Shown here: in pieces, positions 8,272-17,072 of the stretch
How positions within the stretch are numbered: position 1 is the first letter of the stretch
Layout of the letters: the number at the start of each line of letters is the position of its first letter
Assembly (NCBI GenBank): GCA_020630695.1
Contig: JAHDIS010000025.1
Span: forward strand, 1-48,767
Direction of reading: 5' to 3'
DNA length: 48,767 nucleotides
Origin: Paracoccaceae bacterium
GTDB lineage: Bacteria > Pseudomonadota > Alphaproteobacteria > Rhodobacterales > Rhodobacteraceae
Position numbers and translations under genes: made by a program
The notes under the pieces: model-generated
Told to the model about the DNA's origin: nothing
Database searches by the model: none
What the model saw: the letters and a program-made list of their open reading frames with translations, nothing else

Positions 8272-9900
8272 ATGGGTTGGATGAGAGATGAGACCGGTCT
8301 GGACAAATGCGCGGCAAATCATGTGCCGCTGAGCCCGCTTTCGTTTTTGCAACGTGCGGCCCGGGTCTGGCCGGAAAAGCCCGCTGTCGTCTACGGCGCA
8401 CATCGGGCCAACTATGCGCAGTATCATGCGCGTGTCAGCCGGCTTGCCTCGGCCTTGAGCGGTCTTGGCGTGGCGCCCGGTGATGTGGTCGCAACGATGT
8501 TGCCGAATATTCCGGCGCAAGCTGAGGCGCATTTTGGCGTTCCAGCCTGCGGCGCGGTTCTCAATACCATCAACACCCGACTGGATGTCGACACGGTCGC
8601 CTACATTCTGGATCACGGCGAGGCCAAGGTTCTGCTGGCCGATCCACAGTTTATCGGCGTCGCGATGCAGGCAATCGAGCGCATGGACGGCCCGGCCCCC
8701 AAACTTATCGAGGTGGCGGATGACGAGTCCGGCTATCCGGCGTCCGGCGCGCATCTGACCTATGAGGCGTTGCTGGAGCAGGGCGATCCCGATGCCGCGT
8801 GGCATATGCCCGAGGATGAGTGGGAAAGCCTCGCGCTGAACTACACCTCGGGAACCACCGGTCGTCCCAAGGGCGTGGTCTATCATCACCGGGGTGCTTA
8901 TCTGATGTGCATGGGCACTGTCGTCAGCTGGCAGTTGCCCTTGCACGCGAGCTATCTGACGATTGTTCCGCTGTTTCATTGCAATGGCTGGAACCACACG
9001 TGGCTGATGCCGATGATCGGTGGGCGGGTCGTATGCTGCCGCGATGTGACGGCCACGGCGATCTACACGGCGATTGCCGATGAAGGTGTGACGCATTTCG
9101 GCGGCGCGCCGATTGTGCTGAACATGATCGTGAATGCCGACGACAGCGAGCGGCGGAGCTTTGAGCACGAAGTGAAAGTCTTTACTGCCGGAGCACCGCC
9201 CGCCCCGGCGACGCTGGCCAAGATCGAACCGCTCGGGTTTTCGGTGATGCAGGTCTACGGGCTGACTGAAACCTACGGCCACGTCACCGAATGCGTCTGG
9301 CAGGAAGATCGCTGGGGCGCGCTTGAACCGGGCGAGAAGGCAGGGATCAAGGCCCGACAGGGTGTGGCCTTTCCCATGATGGAGAATATCCGGGTCACCG
9401 ATGAGGCCATGAGTGATGTGCCAAAGGATGGTGCCAGCAAAGGCGAGATCATGATCCGTGGCAATTCGGTGATGAAAGGGTATCTCAAGAACCCAGATGC
9501 CACCGCCGAGGCTTTTGCGGGCGGCTATTTTCATTCCGGCGATATCGCGGTGATGCATGATGACAGCTATGTACAGATTGCCGACCGCGCCAAGGACATC
9601 ATCATTTCGGGGGGCGAGAATATTTCATCCGTCGAAGTGGAAGGCTGTCTGATGGGACATGAGGCGGTCAGCCTTTGCGCGGTCGTGGCCAAGCCTGACG
9701 AAAAATGGGGCGAGGTGCCCTGCGCCTTCGTTGAATTGAAGGCAGGCGCCAGCGCGGATGAAGCGGAACTGATGGCATTTGCCCGCAGCCAGTTGGCCGG
9801 TTTCAAGACGCCCAAGAAGGTTGTGTTTCAGGAATTGCCCAAAACCTCGACTGGCAAAATCCAAAAGTTCGAGTTGCGCAAGCTGGCTGCAGATTTGTAG
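8272..9900 (+). CDS. AMP-dependent acyl-CoA synthetase
   Basis: This 542-residue member of the ANL superfamily activates a carboxylic acid to acyl-AMP and then acyl-CoA. The P-loop-like motif YTSGTTGRPKGV is near residue 193. GLTETYGH is the A5-type motif, YFHSGDIAVM and DRAKDIIISGGENIS form the hinge region, and the catalytic Lys is in KTSTGKIQKFELR near the C-terminus. The LFHCNGWNHTW segment is typical of the short/medium-chain acyl-activating branch rather than of FadD. The substrate is not determined; a short or medium-chain fatty acid or similar acid is likely. The start at 8272 is set by a strong AAGGAGGAG ribosome binding site; an in-frame start at 8200 lacks this. The convergent neighbour is a CoA-transferase. 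Confidence 0.9.
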   Translation: MGWMRDETGLDKCAANHVPLSPLSFLQRAARVWPEKPAVVYGAHRANYAQYHARVSRLASALSGLGVAPGDVVATMLPNIPAQAEAHFGVPACGAVLNTINTRLDVDTVAYILDHGEAKVLLADPQFIGVAMQAIERMDGPAPKLIEVADDESGYPASGAHLTYEALLEQGDPDAAWHMPEDEWESLALNYTSGTTGRPKGVVYHHRGAYLMCMGTVVSWQLPLHASYLTIVPLFHCNGWNHTWLMPMIGGRVVCCRDVTATAIYTAIADEGVTHFGGAPIVLNMIVNADDSERRSFEHEVKVFTAGAPPAPATLAKIEPLGFSVMQVYGLTETYGHVTECVWQEDRWGALEPGEKAGIKARQGVAFPMMENIRVTDEAMSDVPKDGASKGEIMIRGNSVMKGYLKNPDATAEAFAGGYFHSGDIAVMHDDSYVQIADRAKDIIISGGENISSVEVEGCLMGHEAVSLCAVVAKPDEKWGEVPCAFVELKAGASADEAELMAFARSQLAGFKTPKKVVFQELPKTSTGKIQKFELRKLAADL

Positions 9901-9906
9901 CGATTT

Positions 9907-9984
9907 CGCCGCAGCCATGCTGCGGCGACCGGTTGAGGGGCTCTGCCCCTCAAACTCCCCGGGATATTTTGGGCACAAAGAAAC
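9907..9984 (-). repeat. intergenic hairpin repeat, copy 1
   Basis: Read on the minus strand, the core GTTTCTTTGTGCC, two variable bases and AAATATCCCGGGG (within 9954-9984) is followed by two hairpins. One has arms TTGAGGGGC (9933-9941) and GCCCCTCAA (9945-9953). The other has arms CGCCGCAG (9907-9914) and CTGCGGCG (9920-9927). It lies between two convergent genes. Two further copies are at 15807 and 38212. Confidence 0.85.
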
Positions 9985-10008
9985 CGTGCTTGTGGATTGT
10001 CCGGCGCG

Positions 10009-11157
10009 CTAGGCTTCGTCGAGCCAGCGCAGGATTTCCCCGCGGTTGCCGTCAAGGTCCGGGGCCGGGGCGCGGGTTGTCGGATCGGGCGCATCGGTCA
10101 TCTTGATCGGATTGCCCGCGGCCTTGTACGTCACCCGGCCATTTTTATCGAGCACATCGACGATCATGTTGCGCGCTATGAGTTGTGGGTCCTTGAGCAC
10201 CTGATCGACCGATTGAATTGGCCCGGTTGGAATGCCTGCCGCGGTCAGTTTTGCAATCCAGCTGGAGCGGGTGTCGTCCAGAGTGATGGCTTCGATCAGC
10301 CGTTTGAGCAGGCGGGCGTTTTCGCAACGCGCGGCGTTGGTGGCAAAGCGCGGATCATCCCAGAGAGGAAGGTTCAGCGTTATGCAGAGTTTTTCGAAGA
10401 GTTTGTCATTTCCGGCGGCGATCACGAACAATCCGTCAGAGGCATGAAAGGTTTCGAAAGGGGTGATTGACGGGTGGCGGGCGCCCGATGGCTCGGGGGC
10501 CTGTCCGGTCACGGTGGTCAGGGCGATGGCGTGTTCGAGGATGGCCAGTTGCGAGTCCAGCATTGCCACGTCAACCTTGCGGCCTTTGCCGGTTTGCGTG
10601 CGGTCGAGAAGCGCGGCCAGCAATCCCTGCGCCAGAAACATTCCGGCGACAATATCCCCGATCGAGGCGCCAACGCGCACAGGATCGCGGCCTTTCTTTC
10701 CAGTGATCGACATGACCCCGCCACGGGCCTGAACGACCATATCATAGGCCGGTCGCTTGGCATCGGGGCCTGTGTGGCCAAAGCCGGAGACTGCGCCGTA
10801 AATCAAGTGCGGAAAGGCCTTGTGCAGGGTATCCCAGCCATAACCAAGCCGGTCCATCACGCCGGGTCTGAAGTTTTCGACCAATACATCGGCGCGGCTC
10901 AACAGCTTTTCAAAGATAACGCGGTCTTCATCGGATTTCAGGTCGAGTGCGATCGAGGACTTGCCATGATTGATGGCGGCGAAATATGCGCTCTTTCCGT
11001 CTTTGAAGGGGGGGAAGGCACGGGTGTCGTCACCGGTTTGCGGGCGCTCGACCTTGATCACGGTTGCCCCCAGATCGCCGAGAGTCATGGTGCAAAAGGG
11101 GCCTGCCAGAACATGGGTCATGTCCAGAACCGTTACGCCTTCCAGCGGCTGTGTCAT
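10009..11157 (-). CDS. CaiB/BaiF family (class III) CoA-transferase
   Basis: This 382-residue protein belongs to the family III CoA-transferases, which move CoA between carboxylic acids through an aspartyl intermediate. The N-terminal Rossmann-like part (GVTVLDMTHVLAGPFCTMTLGDLGATVIKVE) is characteristic. The likely catalytic Asp is in KRPAYDMVVQARGG, followed by GASIGDIVAG. The length is typical (about 380-400). The start at 11157 puts the family motif at residue 6; an in-frame frame reaching 11226 has no family character. The substrate is unknown; formyl-CoA, carnitine, succinyl-CoA and other acyl groups are all used in this family. It is convergent with the acyl-CoA synthetase, and the two may act on related acids. 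Confidence 0.9.
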   Translation of the reverse strand: MTQPLEGVTVLDMTHVLAGPFCTMTLGDLGATVIKVERPQTGDDTRAFPPFKDGKSAYFAAINHGKSSIALDLKSDEDRVIFEKLLSRADVLVENFRPGVMDRLGYGWDTLHKAFPHLIYGAVSGFGHTGPDAKRPAYDMVVQARGGVMSITGKKGRDPVRVGASIGDIVAGMFLAQGLLAALLDRTQTGKGRKVDVAMLDSQLAILEHAIALTTVTGQAPEPSGARHPSITPFETFHASDGLFVIAAGNDKLFEKLCITLNLPLWDDPRFATNAARCENARLLKRLIEAITLDDTRSSWIAKLTAAGIPTGPIQSVDQVLKDPQLIARNMIVDVLDKNGRVTYKAAGNPIKMTDAPDPTTRAPAPDLDGNRGEILRWLDEA

Positions 11158-11280
11158 TGCGATTCTCGCGTTTGTTTGTAGGGGCTGCTCAGGATCAGGG
11201 GAGCGCATGCGCGGGGTTGTTTGCAAGCTCTTTTCTCAACTCGCGCGCCGGTTTGCCGATGACAGCCGGGCCCTGAACAG

Positions 11281-11308
11281 AAAAAAGGCCGCTGAAGAAG
11301 CGGCCTTT
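11281..11308 (-). terminator. ssb terminator
   Basis: On the minus strand, a 10-bp stem (arms 11284-11293 and 11299-11308, AAAGGCCGCT and its complement) with a 5-base loop ends in six Ts. It lies 26 bases after the ssb stop. Confidence 0.85.
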
Positions 11309-11333
11309 GTGTTCAACAATGCGGATGCGTTGC

Positions 11334-11855
11334 CTAGAACGGGATTTCGTCGTCGATGTCACGGGATGGCGCGCGCGCCGGTGCCGATCCACCACCCGAG
11401 CCACCGCCATAGCCGCCCTCATCATAGCCAACGTTGCCGCCGCCACCGCCGTAGTCGCCACCGTAGCTGCCGCCACCGCCACCACCACCGCCGCTGCCGC
11501 CGTCACGACCATCGAGAAAGGTCATTTCGCCAGCATAGGGGCGCAGGACCACTTCGGTTGAATACCGGTCCTGACCGGATTGATCCTGCCATTTGCGGGT
11601 TTCCAGTTTGCCCTCGATGTAAACCTTGGAGCCTTTGCGCAGGTACTGTTCGGCCAGACGCGCCAGGTTTTCATTGAAGATCGCGACGGAATGCCATTCG
11701 GTACGTTCGCGCCGTTCCCCGGTGTTGCGGTCTTTCCAGTTTTCGGAGGTCGCAATGCGAAGATTGCAGACCTTGCCGCCGTTCTGGAACGTGCGCACTT
11801 CGGGGTCGCGGCCGAGATTCCCGATAAGGATCACCTTGTTGACGGAGCCTGCCAT
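11334..11855 (-). CDS. ssb: single-stranded DNA-binding protein
   Basis: This 173-residue SSB binds and protects single-stranded DNA during replication, repair and recombination and recruits partner proteins. The N-terminal OB fold ([50 protein letters not shown]) covers about 110 residues. A long Gly/Ser/Tyr linker (runs of up to eight Gly) follows. The extreme C-terminus is the acidic partner-binding tip DIDDEIPF. Its length is close to that of E. coli SSB (178). It stands alone with its own terminator and is divergent from the lytic transglycosylase gene. Confidence 0.97.
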   Translation of the reverse strand: MAGSVNKVILIGNLGRDPEVRTFQNGGKVCNLRIATSENWKDRNTGERRERTEWHSVAIFNENLARLAEQYLRKGSKVYIEGKLETRKWQDQSGQDRYSTEVVLRPYAGEMTFLDGRDGGSGGGGGGGGSYGGDYGGGGGNVGYDEGGYGGGSGGGSAPARAPSRDIDDEIPF

Positions 11856-12009
11856 AACCTCTTCCTTTCGAATCTATCGGCGGATGTTCGCCAGACCCTA
11901 CAACAGCCGCCCGGGCTGGGCGAGCAGGAACGGATGCAGACTGGCGGTCCGGCCAAAAAACGCTATAGTCGCCTCATTAGAATGACGTGACAGGGTTAAT
12001 GGGGGCATA

Positions 12010-12615
12010 ATGGGTAAACGGGCTGTAGTGACCGTGCTGGCATTGGCCGCACTGGTTGGTGAAACCGCCGTTGCCGACGTTTTGGCTACGCAGGGCCGCG
12101 CGCGCATCTTTGACAGTCAGACCCGCGTTCTGGATAACCGGGCCCGTCAGCAATACAATAATTCGGTGCGGCTGAAGCCACCAACCGTTGTCACGCCGAC
12201 CAAGTATGGCACTCTCAAAGAGGGCCGTATTCCGGCGTATCGCGGAAGCTACAAAGGTGTTTACGCCGACATGGCCCGGGCCGCTGCGCGCAAGCACGGC
12301 GTGCCGGAGGACCTGTTCCTGCGTCTGGTCAATCAGGAAAGTCGGTTCAACCCAAAGGCTAAGTCCCATGCCGGGGCAATCGGTCTGGCACAGTTGATGC
12401 CCGGCACTGCGAAACAGCTGGGTGTTAACCCGCATGATCCCAAACAGAATCTCGAAGGGGGCGCCCGTTATCTCAAGGAGCAATACCGCACTTTTGGATC
12501 GTGGCGTTTGGCTCTGGCTGCCTATAATGCGGGTCCGGGAGCCGTGCAAAAACACGGAGGCATCCCGCCGTACCGCGAAACACGCAATTATGTGAAAATC
12601 ATTTGGGGCAGCTGA
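12010..12615 (+). CDS. lytic transglycosylase (SLT domain)
   Basis: This 201-residue periplasmic enzyme should cleave peptidoglycan between MurNAc and GlcNAc, leaving anhydro-MurNAc ends. The N-terminal hydrophobic stretch ([17 protein letters not shown]) is a signal peptide. The SLT domain occupies about residues 80-200, with the catalytic Glu in [15 protein letters not shown], the family motif [13 protein letters not shown] and the later [18 protein letters not shown]. Its small size resembles the single-domain SLT proteins used for secretion-system or flagellar assembly as well as general housekeeping; which applies cannot be told from context. The gene ends in a hairpin whose 5' arm overlaps the stop region. 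Confidence 0.92.
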   Translation: MGKRAVVTVLALAALVGETAVADVLATQGRARIFDSQTRVLDNRARQQYNNSVRLKPPTVVTPTKYGTLKEGRIPAYRGSYKGVYADMARAAARKHGVPEDLFLRLVNQESRFNPKAKSHAGAIGLAQLMPGTAKQLGVNPHDPKQNLEGGARYLKEQYRTFGSWRLALAAYNAGPGAVQKHGGIPPYRETRNYVKIIWGS

Positions 12616-12633
12616 TCAGGCAGCCCCTTTTTA
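12605..12633 (+). terminator. terminator overlapping the 3' end of the transglycosylase gene
   Basis: The stem GGGGC-A-GC pairs with GC-A-GCCCC (12605-12612 with 12620-12627, one A-A mismatch) and is followed by TTTTT. The stop codon lies in the loop. Confidence 0.7.
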
Positions 12634-12695
12634 TTAGCCCTTCATTATAATTTTGCTGCCAGTTTGCAGGCCGGGACAATCACGGCAGGCAGAGC

Positions 12696-13703
12696 ATGGC
12701 GCAGGGCAATCCATGGACAATTCGGTATTTGCTGCGATGTCAGGTCGCGCTTCGATGGACGTTGGCGGCGGCGGCTTTGTTGGCTGTTTTGGCGAACCCG
12801 GCTACCGCATGCCAATTGCCGCAAACGCTCCAACAACTGACCTTGCATCTGTCCACTGCTGCGGTGCAATCCACAGCGGCTCCGCGTCAGAGTCAGGCGG
12901 TACGGGATCTTTTGTCTGGCTCGGCTGAGACAGATTTGATGCGTGACCTGTCAGAGGCAGGGCAGCGCGAGCTTCAGCCGCTGGCGCTGGATTTGCTGGC
13001 ACAGGGGCAGCAACTGGCCGCTGAAGGGTTTGTGCAGCGCCCCGCGACGGTACAGGCGTTGCTCAGTCAGATGGACAGCGCGCTGATCGCAGTCTGTGAA
13101 AGACAGCAGGCTGACACGGCTTGGATGAATGTCGCCGGCTGGCTGACTGGCGATGAGGATGGCGATGGCGGCTGGCTGTCAGGCTTGGTGAACAGTCGTT
13201 CTGCTCAGGCTGGAATGCTGATGGGTGCCTTGGGCAGCTTTATCATCCTGCTCTATCTCACGGACTTTGCGTACCGGCAGGCTATGGCTCTGTTCTACAA
13301 CAGAAAGATGTGTCTGATCCCTGCCAGCATCGAGGCGGGCAAAGCGACGGTTTCCGGACATGTTGTCACCTTGGGACGCGGCGGTTTTCGCTTTGAGCCT
13401 GCGGCGCAGGCAGGCGATGACGCGCTGAGGCAATCGGTTGCCGCATTGCACGCCACCTTGGACATTGGCGGGCTGCAATTCGCAGCGCGACCCAGCGCCC
13501 TGACGGACACATATGCGGATTTCCGGCTGGATGAACCGCTTTCTCTGTCCAATCAAAAAATGCTGCTCTCTGCGTCCGTGATTTCGCCGTTCTATGTACG
13601 AAAATCACGCAGAGGCCAGCAGCGCGCCCTCAAACGGGGCGCTGCCAGCGATCTTGATGAGATTGCCGCCAATGCGAAAATGGCTACTCAGCGGCCACTT
13701 TGA
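12696..13703 (+). CDS. membrane protein of unknown function with PilZ-like C-terminal part
   Basis: I do not firmly recognise this 335-residue protein. It has an N-terminal hydrophobic segment (about residues 17-38, WTLAAAALLAVLANPATA) that could be a signal peptide. A Gln/Leu-rich helical region of about 130 residues follows, predicted periplasmic. A second transmembrane segment (about 172-191, MLMGALGSFIILLYLTDFAY) then leads to a cytoplasmic tail of about 140 residues. The tail begins YNRKMCLIPASI and continues SGHVVTLGRGGFRF. This spacing of basic residues and a Gly-rich strand resembles a PilZ domain (c-di-GMP receptor fold), although the canonical RxxxR and D/NxSxxG motifs are not intact. 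It overlaps the convergent ABC transporter ATPase gene by 20 bases at its 3' end. Confidence 0.7.
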   Translation: MAQGNPWTIRYLLRCQVALRWTLAAAALLAVLANPATACQLPQTLQQLTLHLSTAAVQSTAAPRQSQAVRDLLSGSAETDLMRDLSEAGQRELQPLALDLLAQGQQLAAEGFVQRPATVQALLSQMDSALIAVCERQQADTAWMNVAGWLTGDEDGDGGWLSGLVNSRSAQAGMLMGALGSFIILLYLTDFAYRQAMALFYNRKMCLIPASIEAGKATVSGHVVTLGRGGFRFEPAAQAGDDALRQSVAALHATLDIGGLQFAARPSALTDTYADFRLDEPLSLSNQKMLLSASVISPFYVRKSRRGQQRALKRGAASDLDEIAANAKMATQRPL

Positions 13704-15768
13704 TCACAGGCTGCATTTCGTCGAGCACGGCATCATCGAGATGGCATTTGATCTGATGACCATCTGCCATGACCCGAACGGGCGGAACTTCCTTTTCACA
13801 AAGCCCGCCGCTGACACGCGTTTTCCAGCGGCACCGGGTCTGGAAAGGACAGCCAGAGGGCGGGTTCATCGCCGAAGGGATGTCGCCTTCAAGAACGATG
13901 TGTTCCTTTTCAACCGAGGTGTCCGCGATAGGCACCGCCGACAGCAACGCCTCGGTGTATGGGTGATAGGGCGGAGCAAAGACCTGATCCGTTGTGCCCA
14001 GTTCGACCACATGCCCGAGATACATCACCATCACCCGGTCGCTCAGGTAGCGGACGATCGACAGGTCGTGGCTGATGAACAGCAGTGTGGTTTTGTGTTC
14101 ACGCTGAATTTCCATCAACAGATCGGTCACGGCGGCCTGCACGGACACATCCAGCGCTGAAACCGGCTCATCCGCGACGACGATCCGTGCATCACCGGCG
14201 AAGGCCCGGGCAATGCCAACACGCTGTTTCTGCCCGCCTGACAGCTGCCTGGGCATGCGGTCGGCAAACTCGCGCGGCAATTTCACCAGGTCGAGCAAGC
14301 GCAGCATACGATCGCGGCGGTCATCCTCGGACTCGCCAATCCCGAAGATCTCGAGCGCCCGCATGATCTGGCGCCCAACCGTCATGGAGGGGTTCAACGT
14401 ATCAAAGGGATTCTGGAACACCATCTGAACGTCGGCGACCGTCTTAGTGTCACGTTGCTGGATCGCGGTGTCCTGAATTTCGCGATTGTCGAGAATGATC
14501 TTCCCTTCGGTCGCAGTCTCAAGCCCCATCAAAACCTTGGCAAAGGTGGATTTACCACATCCGGATTCGCCGACAATCGCCAGCGTTTCGCTTTCGCGCG
14601 CCTCGAAACTGAGCGTTTCATTGGCTTTGACCACGCGCACATCCCCGGACTTGCCGAACAGCGCATTGGCCGCGACCTGATAGTATTTCTTGAGGTTGTC
14701 CATTTTCAGAACGACCTGACCGGGCTCCGGTTTCTGCGAGGTCTCGCCAACGTCCATTGGCGCATCCCAGTCGATTTCCTGGAACTTCAGACAGCGTGTG
14801 GCATGACGATCGTTGCCGGGCACATCTGACATGGGGATGTCCTGCGCATCGCAGCGACCGGCCTCAAAGTAGTCGCAGCGCGGACCGAAATTACATCCGT
14901 TTGGCCGTTCATGTGGCAAAGGGAAGTTGCCGGGAATAGCGCGCAACGGACGCGCATTCTTGTCAGCGCCGGGCAGGGGGATCGAACGGAACAGCGCCTG
15001 CGTGTAGGGGTGCTGCATTTCGTCGAACACATCTTCAATGGAGCCGCGTTCAACGGCCTCGCCGGAATACATCACGCACAGGCGGTCACAGGTTTCCAGC
15101 ACCAGCCCGAGATTGTGCGAAATGAACAGCATCGAGGTGCCGTATTTCTTGCCCAGTTCCTTGACCAGTTCCACAACCGCGGCTTCAACAGTTACGTCCA
15201 GAGCAGTTGTCGGTTCATCCAAAATCAGCAGCGACGGTTCGGCCATCAGGGCCATCGCGATCACGATGCGCTGCTGTTGTCCGCCCGACAGCTGGTGTGG
15301 ATAGGCATCCAGAATGCGTTTCGGGTCCGGCAACTTCACATCGGTGACAACCTGCAAGGCCCGGTCATAGGCTTCCTGCTCGGATGCGCCGCGATGGATC
15401 ATCGGTACTTCCATCAACTGACGCCCGATCTTCATGGCCGGGTTCAGGCTGGCCATGGGTTCCTGATAGATCATCGCGATCTCAGAGCCACGGATGTCCC
15501 GTAGTTCTTCGGCGCTCATCTGCCCCAGATCCCGTCCCTTGAACTTGATCGATCCGCCGACAACACGGCCATTCTTGCCAAGGTCCTGCATGACGCCCAG
15601 CGCCACGGTGCTCTTGCCGCAACCGGATTCTCCGACAAGACCCACGGCCTCGCCCGGTTGAACGGCTACGGAAAAGTCCATCACGGCGGGGATTTCGCGC
15701 AGGCGCGTGAAAAAGGAAATCGAAAGCTTGTCGATCTCCAGGATCGGGCCGTCATAGGCATCTTTCAT
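13684..15768 (-). CDS. peptide-type ABC transporter, fused two-domain ATPase (DppD-DppF-like)
   Basis: This 694-residue protein carries two complete ABC ATPase domains in one chain and should energise the neighbouring importer. Domain 1 has Walker A GESGCGKST near residue 50, signature LSGGQQQRI and Walker B LLILDEPT. After it comes the oligopeptide ATPase C-terminal extension with Cys residues (NGCNFGPRCDYFEAGRCDA), typical of an iron-sulfur-binding DppD/OppD tail. Domain 2 has Walker A GESGCGKST near residue 398, signature LSGGQKQRV and Walker B IVVADEP, plus its own tail (GCPFQTRCRWK). Fused ATPases of this kind are known in peptide, glutathione and nickel systems. The start has GGGAGAG upstream. 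It is the last gene of the operon and is preceded by repeat copy 2. Confidence 0.95.
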   Translation of the reverse strand: MKDAYDGPILEIDKLSISFFTRLREIPAVMDFSVAVQPGEAVGLVGESGCGKSTVALGVMQDLGKNGRVVGGSIKFKGRDLGQMSAEELRDIRGSEIAMIYQEPMASLNPAMKIGRQLMEVPMIHRGASEQEAYDRALQVVTDVKLPDPKRILDAYPHQLSGGQQQRIVIAMALMAEPSLLILDEPTTALDVTVEAAVVELVKELGKKYGTSMLFISHNLGLVLETCDRLCVMYSGEAVERGSIEDVFDEMQHPYTQALFRSIPLPGADKNARPLRAIPGNFPLPHERPNGCNFGPRCDYFEAGRCDAQDIPMSDVPGNDRHATRCLKFQEIDWDAPMDVGETSQKPEPGQVVLKMDNLKKYYQVAANALFGKSGDVRVVKANETLSFEARESETLAIVGESGCGKSTFAKVLMGLETATEGKIILDNREIQDTAIQQRDTKTVADVQMVFQNPFDTLNPSMTVGRQIMRALEIFGIGESEDDRRDRMLRLLDLVKLPREFADRMPRQLSGGQKQRVGIARAFAGDARIVVADEPVSALDVSVQAAVTDLLMEIQREHKTTLLFISHDLSIVRYLSDRVMVMYLGHVVELGTTDQVFAPPYHPYTEALLSAVPIADTSVEKEHIVLEGDIPSAMNPPSGCPFQTRCRWKTRVSGGLCEKEVPPVRVMADGHQIKCHLDDAVLDEMQPVIKVAAE

Positions 15769-15806
15769 GTCGTCTCTCCCATACGGGTGGCATCGAACCC
15801 CTGCGG

Positions 15807-15856
15807 GTTTCTTTGTGCCAGAAATATCCCGGGGGTCCGGGGGCTGGCCCCCGGTC
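15807..15856 (+). repeat. intergenic hairpin repeat, copy 2
   Basis: The core GTTTCTTTGTGCC, variable AG, then AAATATCCCGGGG is followed by a hairpin with arms CCGGGGGC (15837-15844) and GCCCCCGG (15847-15854). It lies between the permease and fused-ATPase genes of the peptide transporter operon, antisense to transcription. Confidence 0.85.
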
Positions 15857-15868
15857 CACCCTGTGAAG

Positions 15869-17062
15869 TCAGTCGCGCAGGCTTTCTTCGCGCAGGCCGT
15901 CCGCCAAAAGGTTCAGACCCAGAACAAGGCTCAGCAATGACAGCGCCGGTACAATGGCCGGGTGCAGGTAGATCTGCAGCAGGCGGCGTCCGTCGTTGAT
16001 TGTTGTTCCCCAGTCCGGGCTTTCCGGTGGCAGGCCAAGCCCAAAGAAGCCCAAGGTGCCCAAAAGGATCGTGGTATAGCCAATGCGCAGACAGAAATCG
16101 ACGATCAGCGGCCCACGTGCATTGGGCAGGATTTCCCAAAGCATGATGTACCAAGGCCCTTCGCCACGGGTCTGTGCGGCTGCAACATAGTCCCGTGTCT
16201 TGATGTCCATGGTCAGGCCGCGCACGATCCTGAAGACCGTTGGCGAGTTGACAAAGACAACCGATACGAAGACCACCAAAATGCCGGACGGGACGTCAAA
16301 CAGATCGGCAAAGCCGGGGATGACATGCACCTTTGATCCGACTTCCGAGATCAGCGACAGGTACAGCCAGCCCATCACGCCCAACACGCCAATCAGCAGT
16401 GGCGTGCGCAGTCTTGGCCGTGTGTGATAGCGCGAGTTCAACAGCACCGCCGCAAAGACGATCGGGAAGATGAACAGGAAGGTCGCCATGTAGTTGGGAA
16501 TACCGGTCGCGATGATTTCCGGTGTGACCAGAAGGTAGAAGAGCAAGATCACCGGAAAGGCGAGGATCAGGTTGGCAAGAAACGAAAGGAACGTGTCCAG
16601 CCGTCCGCCGTAGTACCCGGCGGGCAGGCCCAGCGTGATGCCAACCATAAAGGCAAACAGCGTGGCCAGTGGTGCAATCTGCACGACAACCCACGCGCCA
16701 TCGATCATTCGACTAAAGACGTCACGCCCGAGATTGTCACCGCCAAAGAGATAATAGGGGTATTGGCCCTCTTCAGCGCCCGAGATCGCCCAGCCGGGCA
16801 CCTTGTTTTTCATCGAAGCGATTTGCTTGAGGCTGTCACTGGTCACGATCAGATCCATGGCACCAAAGATGCCTGTAAACACCCAGAACATCACCAGTGC
16901 AAAACCGATCATGCCGATGATGCTGTCGAACATTTTACCATAAAGACCCAGCCGCCGTTTATAGAGGATCGACACAACAAAGAGTAAAACGAGTGCGATC
17001 CAGACGGGTGTGAACTGGGCAAGGACGCGGACGAAGATTTCGCCCCAGGAAAGCGGATCCAT
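15869..17062 (-). CDS. peptide-type ABC transporter permease (DppC-like)
   Basis: This 397-residue inner-membrane permease of the BPD_transp_1 family forms the translocation pore with the DppB-like subunit. The segment LFGGDNLGRDVFSRMIDGAW before the core helices is typical of DppC/OppC. The EAA loop that contacts the ATPase is seen in the stretch MDIKTRDYVAAAQTRGEGPWYIMLWEILPNARGP. It is longer than the usual 280-310 residues because of an extra N-terminal transmembrane stretch and an insertion around residues 200-250. The start at 17062 has GAGGAG just upstream. It begins 10 bases after the DppB-like gene, so the two are surely co-transcribed. Confidence 0.93.
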   Translation of the reverse strand: MDPLSWGEIFVRVLAQFTPVWIALVLLFVVSILYKRRLGLYGKMFDSIIGMIGFALVMFWVFTGIFGAMDLIVTSDSLKQIASMKNKVPGWAISGAEEGQYPYYLFGGDNLGRDVFSRMIDGAWVVVQIAPLATLFAFMVGITLGLPAGYYGGRLDTFLSFLANLILAFPVILLFYLLVTPEIIATGIPNYMATFLFIFPIVFAAVLLNSRYHTRPRLRTPLLIGVLGVMGWLYLSLISEVGSKVHVIPGFADLFDVPSGILVVFVSVVFVNSPTVFRIVRGLTMDIKTRDYVAAAQTRGEGPWYIMLWEILPNARGPLIVDFCLRIGYTTILLGTLGFFGLGLPPESPDWGTTINDGRRLLQIYLHPAIVPALSLLSLVLGLNLLADGLREESLRD

Positions 17063-17072
17063 GATTGTCTCC

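Noticed and set aside
8182-9558. A 458-codon minus-strand open frame
   Set aside because: It is antisense to the acyl-CoA synthetase, which shows all family motifs.
11390-11520. Repetitive GCC/ACC tracts that look like a simple repeat
   Set aside because: They encode the Gly-rich linker of SSB in frame, so they are explained by that protein.
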